Source: an uncultured Bacilli bacterium
GTDB taxonomy: Bacteria > Bacillota_I > Bacilli_A > RF39 > UBA660
Direction of reading: 5' to 3'
Assembly (NCBI GenBank): GCA_944363685.1
Contig: CALVUV010000070.1
Span: 1-7,135, forward strand
DNA: 7,135 nucleotides
The position numbers and the translations under genes are program-made. The number at the start of each line of letters is the position of its first letter. Position 1 is the stretch's first letter. Of the stretch, positions 3,818 to 7,135 are shown piece after piece. The notes under the pieces were generated by a model that was not told the DNA's origin, made no database searches, and worked only from the letters and a program-made list of their open reading frames with translations.

Positions 3818-6661
3818 CTATTTTACAACTATATTTATTATTTTGCCTTTGATAACTATTATCTTAACAATTTCTTTATCATCAGTGAATCTTTTTACAT
3901 TATCTTCTTTTAAAGCTTTTTCTTTAACTATTTCTTCACTATCATCAATATTTATTGTGATAGTAGCACGTACTTTACCATTTACTTGAACTGCTATTTC
4001 TTTTTCTGTTTCTACTAGATATTTTTCATCATACATTGGATAAGTTTCATTATGTATAGAATATTTATTTCCAATAGAAGCCCATAACTCTTCTGTTATA
4101 TGAGGAGCGAATGGCGCAAGCATTAAAAGAAGTTGTTCAATATAGTATCTTGGAATACTACTCTTTTCATATTTTACTAAGATATTTGTATATTCCATTA
4201 TTTTAGCCATAGATGTATTAAATTGAAATTTATCTAAGTCTTCTCTTATTACTTTTAGAGAATTATGTAATACTTTATCTATATCAGAAATTCTTTCATC
4301 ACTTTCTTTAATAGCATTAGTAAGTCGCTCTACTTTACGATAAAATTTATTGATAGCAACTATACCATCATCAGTCCAAGGTCCACCATCTATATAGTTA
4401 AATCCAAACATTAAATATCCTCTTAGGACATCTGCTCCATATTCTTCTACTAATGAATCTGGTGCTACGGTATTACCTTTAGATTTAGACATTTTTTCAC
4501 CATCTGGTCCTAATATTGTACCTTGATGTACTAATGATAAGAATGGTTCATCAAAGTTTAGATAACCCATATCTCTTAAAGCTTTAGTAAAGAATCTTGC
4601 ATATAGTAAGTGCATACAAGCGTGTTCTACTCCACCTATATATTTATCAACAGGTAATATTTTATTAATTAATTCCTTATTAAATGGTTCTTTATCATTA
4701 TGAGCATCTGGATATCTTAAATAATACCAACTAGAGCAGACAAATGTATCTAGGGTATCTGCTTCTCTTACTGCTTTCTTACCACATTTTGGACAAGTAC
4801 AATTCATAAACTCATTACATTTTTTAAGTGGACTTTCACCATCTGGAGTAAATTCTACAGCCATTGGTAATTTTACTGGTAAATCTTTTTCAGGAACTGG
4901 TACTATTCCACAGTCTTCACAGTAAATAATAGGAATAGGAGCGCCCCAATATCTTTGACGAGATACTAACCAATCTCTTAATTTATAAGTTGTAGTCTTC
5001 TTTCCATAGCCTTTTTCTTCTAAATAAGCATTCATTTTATTTAGAGCATCTTCTTTATTTAAACCATTTAGGAAATCAGAATTAATATGAATTCCATCTT
5101 CTGTAAATGCTCCTTCATTATTAAAATATCTTGTTGCATCATATTTATGAGCTTCTGTTGTTAGTGAATCAAGTAATTCATTTTTATTAATCCATATAAC
5201 ATCTGCTAAATTTTTTTCTTGTTCTGTTCTTTCAATTTGATTTAAAGTATTTAATTTTGCAATTACAGTATAACAAGTAATATGTCTATTTACTTTTTTA
5301 TGAGCAGCATAGAAGTTATCATAATAAATAAAATCAAGATCTTTTAGTATTTCAATATCTGTATAACCTGTTTCTTCTTTTACTTCTCTTATAGCTGCTT
5401 CTCTAGGTGTTTCTTTTTCTTCAATTCCACCCATTACAAAATCAATCCAATTAAATTCTTTATTTTTCACACACAAATATTTATCTTCTGTTGGATGCTT
5501 TACTATGACATTTACAACATTTCTTTCTGTAATTGGCATTCCTTCTTTAATAGCTGAATTTCCAGTACCATAAAATGATTTTGCCAAGACTTGAATAATT
5601 GGAATATTAAATTTTTTAGCAAATTCATAATCTCTTTCATCGTGGGCAGGAACGGCCATAATAGCTCCTGTTCCATAAGTTGATAATACATAGTCACTAA
5701 TCCAAATTGGTATTTTTTTACCATTTACAGGATTAATTGCATAAGCACCTGTAAAGACACCAGTCTTTTCTTTAGTAGTACTTGTTCTTTCAATATCACT
5801 TTGTTTACAAGCTTCTTCTTTATATTTATCAACAGCTTCTTTTTGTTCTTTAGTAGTTATCTTGTCAACTAATGGTAATTCAGGTGCTAAAACGCAGTAG
5901 GTTGCTCCAAATAAAGTATCAGATCTAGTTGTAAATACTGTAAATTTTTCATTAGTACCGTCAACTTTAAAGTCAACATAAGCTCCTACACTTTTACCTA
6001 TCCAATTACGTTGAAGGTTTTTAGTTCTATCAGGCCAATCTAATTTATCTAAGTCATTTAATAGTTCTTCAGCATAATCAGTAATTTTAAAGAACCATTG
6101 ACTCATATTCTTTCTAATAACAGTACTTCCACATCTTTCACAGTTTCCTGCTATTACTTGTTCATTAGCTAAGACAGTATTACAAGATGGACAGAAATTA
6201 ACAGGAGCTTCTTTCTTATAAGCTAGTCCTTTTTCATAAAGTTTTAAAAACATCCATTGTGTCCATTTATAGTAATCTTCTTTACAAGTTTTAATTTCAT
6301 AGTCCCAATCCCAAGAACCACCTATTCTTCTTAATTGTTTTTCCATTGTTTCAATATTCTTATCTGTACTAATAGCAGGATGTATTCCTGTTTTTATAGC
6401 ATAGTTTTCTGCAGGTAGTCCAAAGGCATCAAATCCCATTGGATGAAATAAATTATAACCATCCATCTTTTTAAATCTAGCCCAAGTATCAGCGACACTA
6501 TAGTTATACCAATGTCCTAAATGTAGTTTAGCACCACTAGGATAACTAAACATCTCTAGACAATAAAGTTTCTTTTTATCACTTTTATTATCAAATTTAT
6601 ATAGTTTATCTTCTTCCCATTTCTTTTCCCATTTTTCTTCTATTTCATTAAAATTAAGCAT
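3818..6661 (-). CDS. leuS: Leucyl-tRNA synthetase with a Nudix domain inserted in the editing domain
   Basis: Class Ia synthetase that charges tRNA-Leu with leucine in the cytoplasm. Visible parts: HIGH motif as HLGH (47-50), four-Cys zinc knuckle C157/C160/C174/C177, editing-domain threonine-rich FTTRSDTLFG (243-252; family Pro replaced by Ser247), GTGAIMAVPAHDERD (330-344) with the conserved editing Asp341, a second set of Cys pairs (C581/C584, C623/C626), KMSKS (723-727), anticodon-binding domain and C-terminal VQVNGKVRATITI. Length is 947 residues against about 804 in B. subtilis. The excess is a block at about 361-516 between NIPIIQV and GAFTEDGIHINSDFLNG, holding a Nudix domain (381-508). 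Its box at 411-433 fits GX5EX7REUXEEXGU exactly, with R425-E426 and E429-E430. The ATG at 6661 overlaps the upstream gene's stop by 8 bp, with AAAGGA about 10 nt upstream. Control is probably through the T-box at the right end. Confidence 0.97.
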   Translation of the reverse strand: MLNFNEIEEKWEKKWEEDKLYKFDNKSDKKKLYCLEMFSYPSGAKLHLGHWYNYSVADTWARFKKMDGYNLFHPMGFDAFGLPAENYAIKTGIHPAISTDKNIETMEKQLRRIGGSWDWDYEIKTCKEDYYKWTQWMFLKLYEKGLAYKKEAPVNFCPSCNTVLANEQVIAGNCERCGSTVIRKNMSQWFFKITDYAEELLNDLDKLDWPDRTKNLQRNWIGKSVGAYVDFKVDGTNEKFTVFTTRSDTLFGATYCVLAPELPLVDKITTKEQKEAVDKYKEEACKQSDIERTSTTKEKTGVFTGAYAINPVNGKKIPIWISDYVLSTYGTGAIMAVPAHDERDYEFAKKFNIPIIQVLAKSFYGTGNSAIKEGMPITERNVVNVIVKHPTEDKYLCVKNKEFNWIDFVMGGIEEKETPREAAIREVKEETGYTDIEILKDLDFIYYDNFYAAHKKVNRHITCYTVIAKLNTLNQIERTEQEKNLADVIWINKNELLDSLTTEAHKYDATRYFNNEGAFTEDGIHINSDFLNGLNKEDALNKMNAYLEEKGYGKKTTTYKLRDWLVSRQRYWGAPIPIIYCEDCGIVPVPEKDLPVKLPMAVEFTPDGESPLKKCNEFMNCTCPKCGKKAVREADTLDTFVCSSWYYLRYPDAHNDKEPFNKELINKILPVDKYIGGVEHACMHLLYARFFTKALRDMGYLNFDEPFLSLVHQGTILGPDGEKMSKSKGNTVAPDSLVEEYGADVLRGYLMFGFNYIDGGPWTDDGIVAINKFYRKVERLTNAIKESDERISDIDKVLHNSLKVIREDLDKFQFNTSMAKIMEYTNILVKYEKSSIPRYYIEQLLLMLAPFAPHITEELWASIGNKYSIHNETYPMYDEKYLVETEKEIAVQVNGKVRATITINIDDSEEIVKEKALKEDNVKRFTDDKEIVKIIVIKGKIINIVVK

Positions 6662-7010
6662 TCTTACAACATCCTTTCTTTTTATATATTCTTCCTACTA
6701 TATCATAACTTACTAGTATTAATAGCATTATTAAGACAAAGCCTATTAGTAATTGTAAGTAGAAACTATCTAATAATGAGACTATTGTTACTACTAGAGA
6801 AATATCAAATGCACTAACAGCACTGATTATATTTAAGAGTCTCTTATAGTTTAATTTATCTAAGTCAAGATTATATTTTCCTATCAGGTAACTAACCTCG
6901 ACTGGTTTCTTTCTTCTCTTATCTTTTTTAGCTTTTCTTACTAAGAACAGTTCATATACTATAAATACTAGTAGAAAAGTTAAAATAAATAGTATTAATT
7001 CTTCTAGCAT
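6654..7010 (-). CDS. Small three-helix membrane protein encoded just before leuS
   Basis: A 118-residue protein of unknown function. It has a hydrophobic helix at about residues 4-24, a very basic stretch KAKKDKRRKK (26-35), a middle segment KPVEVSYLIGKYNLDLDKLNYKR (35-57), two further helices at about 60-80 and 84-107, and a short basic tail with a Cys pair (KKKGCCKNA). The first helix could be a signal anchor; the basic stretch should stay in the cytoplasm. AGGAGG lies 5 nt before the ATG at 7010. The stop codon overlaps the leuS start (ATGCTTAA), so the two are likely translated in a coupled way and share the T-box leader. I do not recognise a named family; membrane location is supported, function is not. 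Confidence 0.85.
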   Translation of the reverse strand: MLEELILFILTFLLVFIVYELFLVRKAKKDKRRKKPVEVSYLIGKYNLDLDKLNYKRLLNIISAVSAFDISLVVTIVSLLDSFYLQLLIGFVLIMLLILVSYDIVGRIYKKKGCCKNA

Positions 7011-7024
7011 ACTCTCCTCCTAAC

Positions 7025-7135
7025 AAAAATAGATTTCTATTAATAAGGACGAAAAACTCCGTGGTACCACCTTATTTCATAGAAATCTATGCACTTTAAA
7101 AGTTATATCGGACTTATCCGTAAATGTTTAAGGTT
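7025..7135 (-). promoter_or_regulatory. T-box leader (3' part) controlling the membrane protein gene and leuS
   Basis: On the minus strand AAGGTGGTACCACGG (7073-7059) is the conserved T-box sequence. The antiterminator can be drawn: AAGG with CCTT and ACG with CGT, leaving the TGGTACC bulge that binds the NCCA end of uncharged tRNA. Upstream is a stem III-like hairpin, CATAG/CTATG (7091-7078), and a small stem CGGA/TCCG (7120-7109). Downstream, ATAGAAATCTAT (7040-7029) runs into TTTTT (7029-7025). The same 12 bases in inverted form (7090-7079) precede the T-box and could pair with it to form the terminator. Stem I and the specifier codon lie beyond the window. Leucine is inferred from leuS. 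Confidence 0.92.

Noticed and set aside
5363..5431. Gene fusion or misassembly as the cause of the Nudix block in leuS
   Set aside because: The reading frame is uninterrupted, the editing-domain sequence resumes correctly on both sides, and the codon use matches the rest of leuS. A true in-frame insertion is the simpler reading, although read mapping was not possible here.
5512..5724. 70-codon open frame on the minus strand
   Set aside because: It lies wholly inside leuS in another frame, over the join of the editing domain and the Nudix insert. It has no family resemblance and is best read as a shadow of leuS.

Overview
The window looks like chromosomal DNA of an AT-rich, low-GC Gram-positive bacterium, probably an uncultured Bacilli/Erysipelotrichia/RF39-type lineage. 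The signs are purine-rich ribosome sites (AGGAGG, AAGGAG), sigma-A-type promoters, a T-box leader, a Cse60-family gene and a YtgP-type MurJ. Tryptophan is encoded by TGG in every gene read, so the code is standard and not the Mycoplasma code. The cell-wall genes argue for a walled organism. Lineage is an inference, because no 16S or marker search was possible.

Left end (1-2565): a truncated lipid II flippase gene (MurJ/YtgP type, minus strand) diverges from a FemA/FemX-type peptidoglycan bridge aminoacyltransferase gene (plus strand). Their promoters overlap in a 90-bp gap, so polymerase binding may be mutually exclusive. The -35 box of the femX promoter supplies a spurious upstream TTG start, and the real start is the ATG at 1315.

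Middle (2566-2938): this stretch looks like a compact type I toxin-antitoxin locus. On the minus strand is a 27-residue hydrophobic peptide gene with a strong Shine-Dalgarno partly buried in a perfect 10-bp hairpin. On the plus strand a near-consensus promoter (TTGACA-N17-TATTAT with TGn) drives a predicted ~105-nt RNA ending in an 11-bp hairpin and running antisense to the 3' end of the peptide mRNA. The 5' and 3' ends of the predicted peptide mRNA are complementary over ~30 nt. The only two base differences within paired segments are G-U wobbles in that mRNA, which is the kind of fold-back known from hok- and AapA-type mRNAs.

Right part (2939-7135, all minus strand): a T-box leader (cut by the window end), a small three-helix membrane protein, leuS overlapping it by 8 bp, a leuS terminator, cse60 and a stand-alone Nudix hydrolase. 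The T-box should couple the membrane protein and LeuRS to tRNA charging. The main protein-level surprise is that this LeuRS (947 aa against ~800-860 in relatives) carries a complete Nudix hydrolase domain with a perfect Nudix box, inserted into the CP1 editing domain. All LeuRS catalytic and editing motifs are kept. The stand-alone Nudix protein has two substitutions in its own box.
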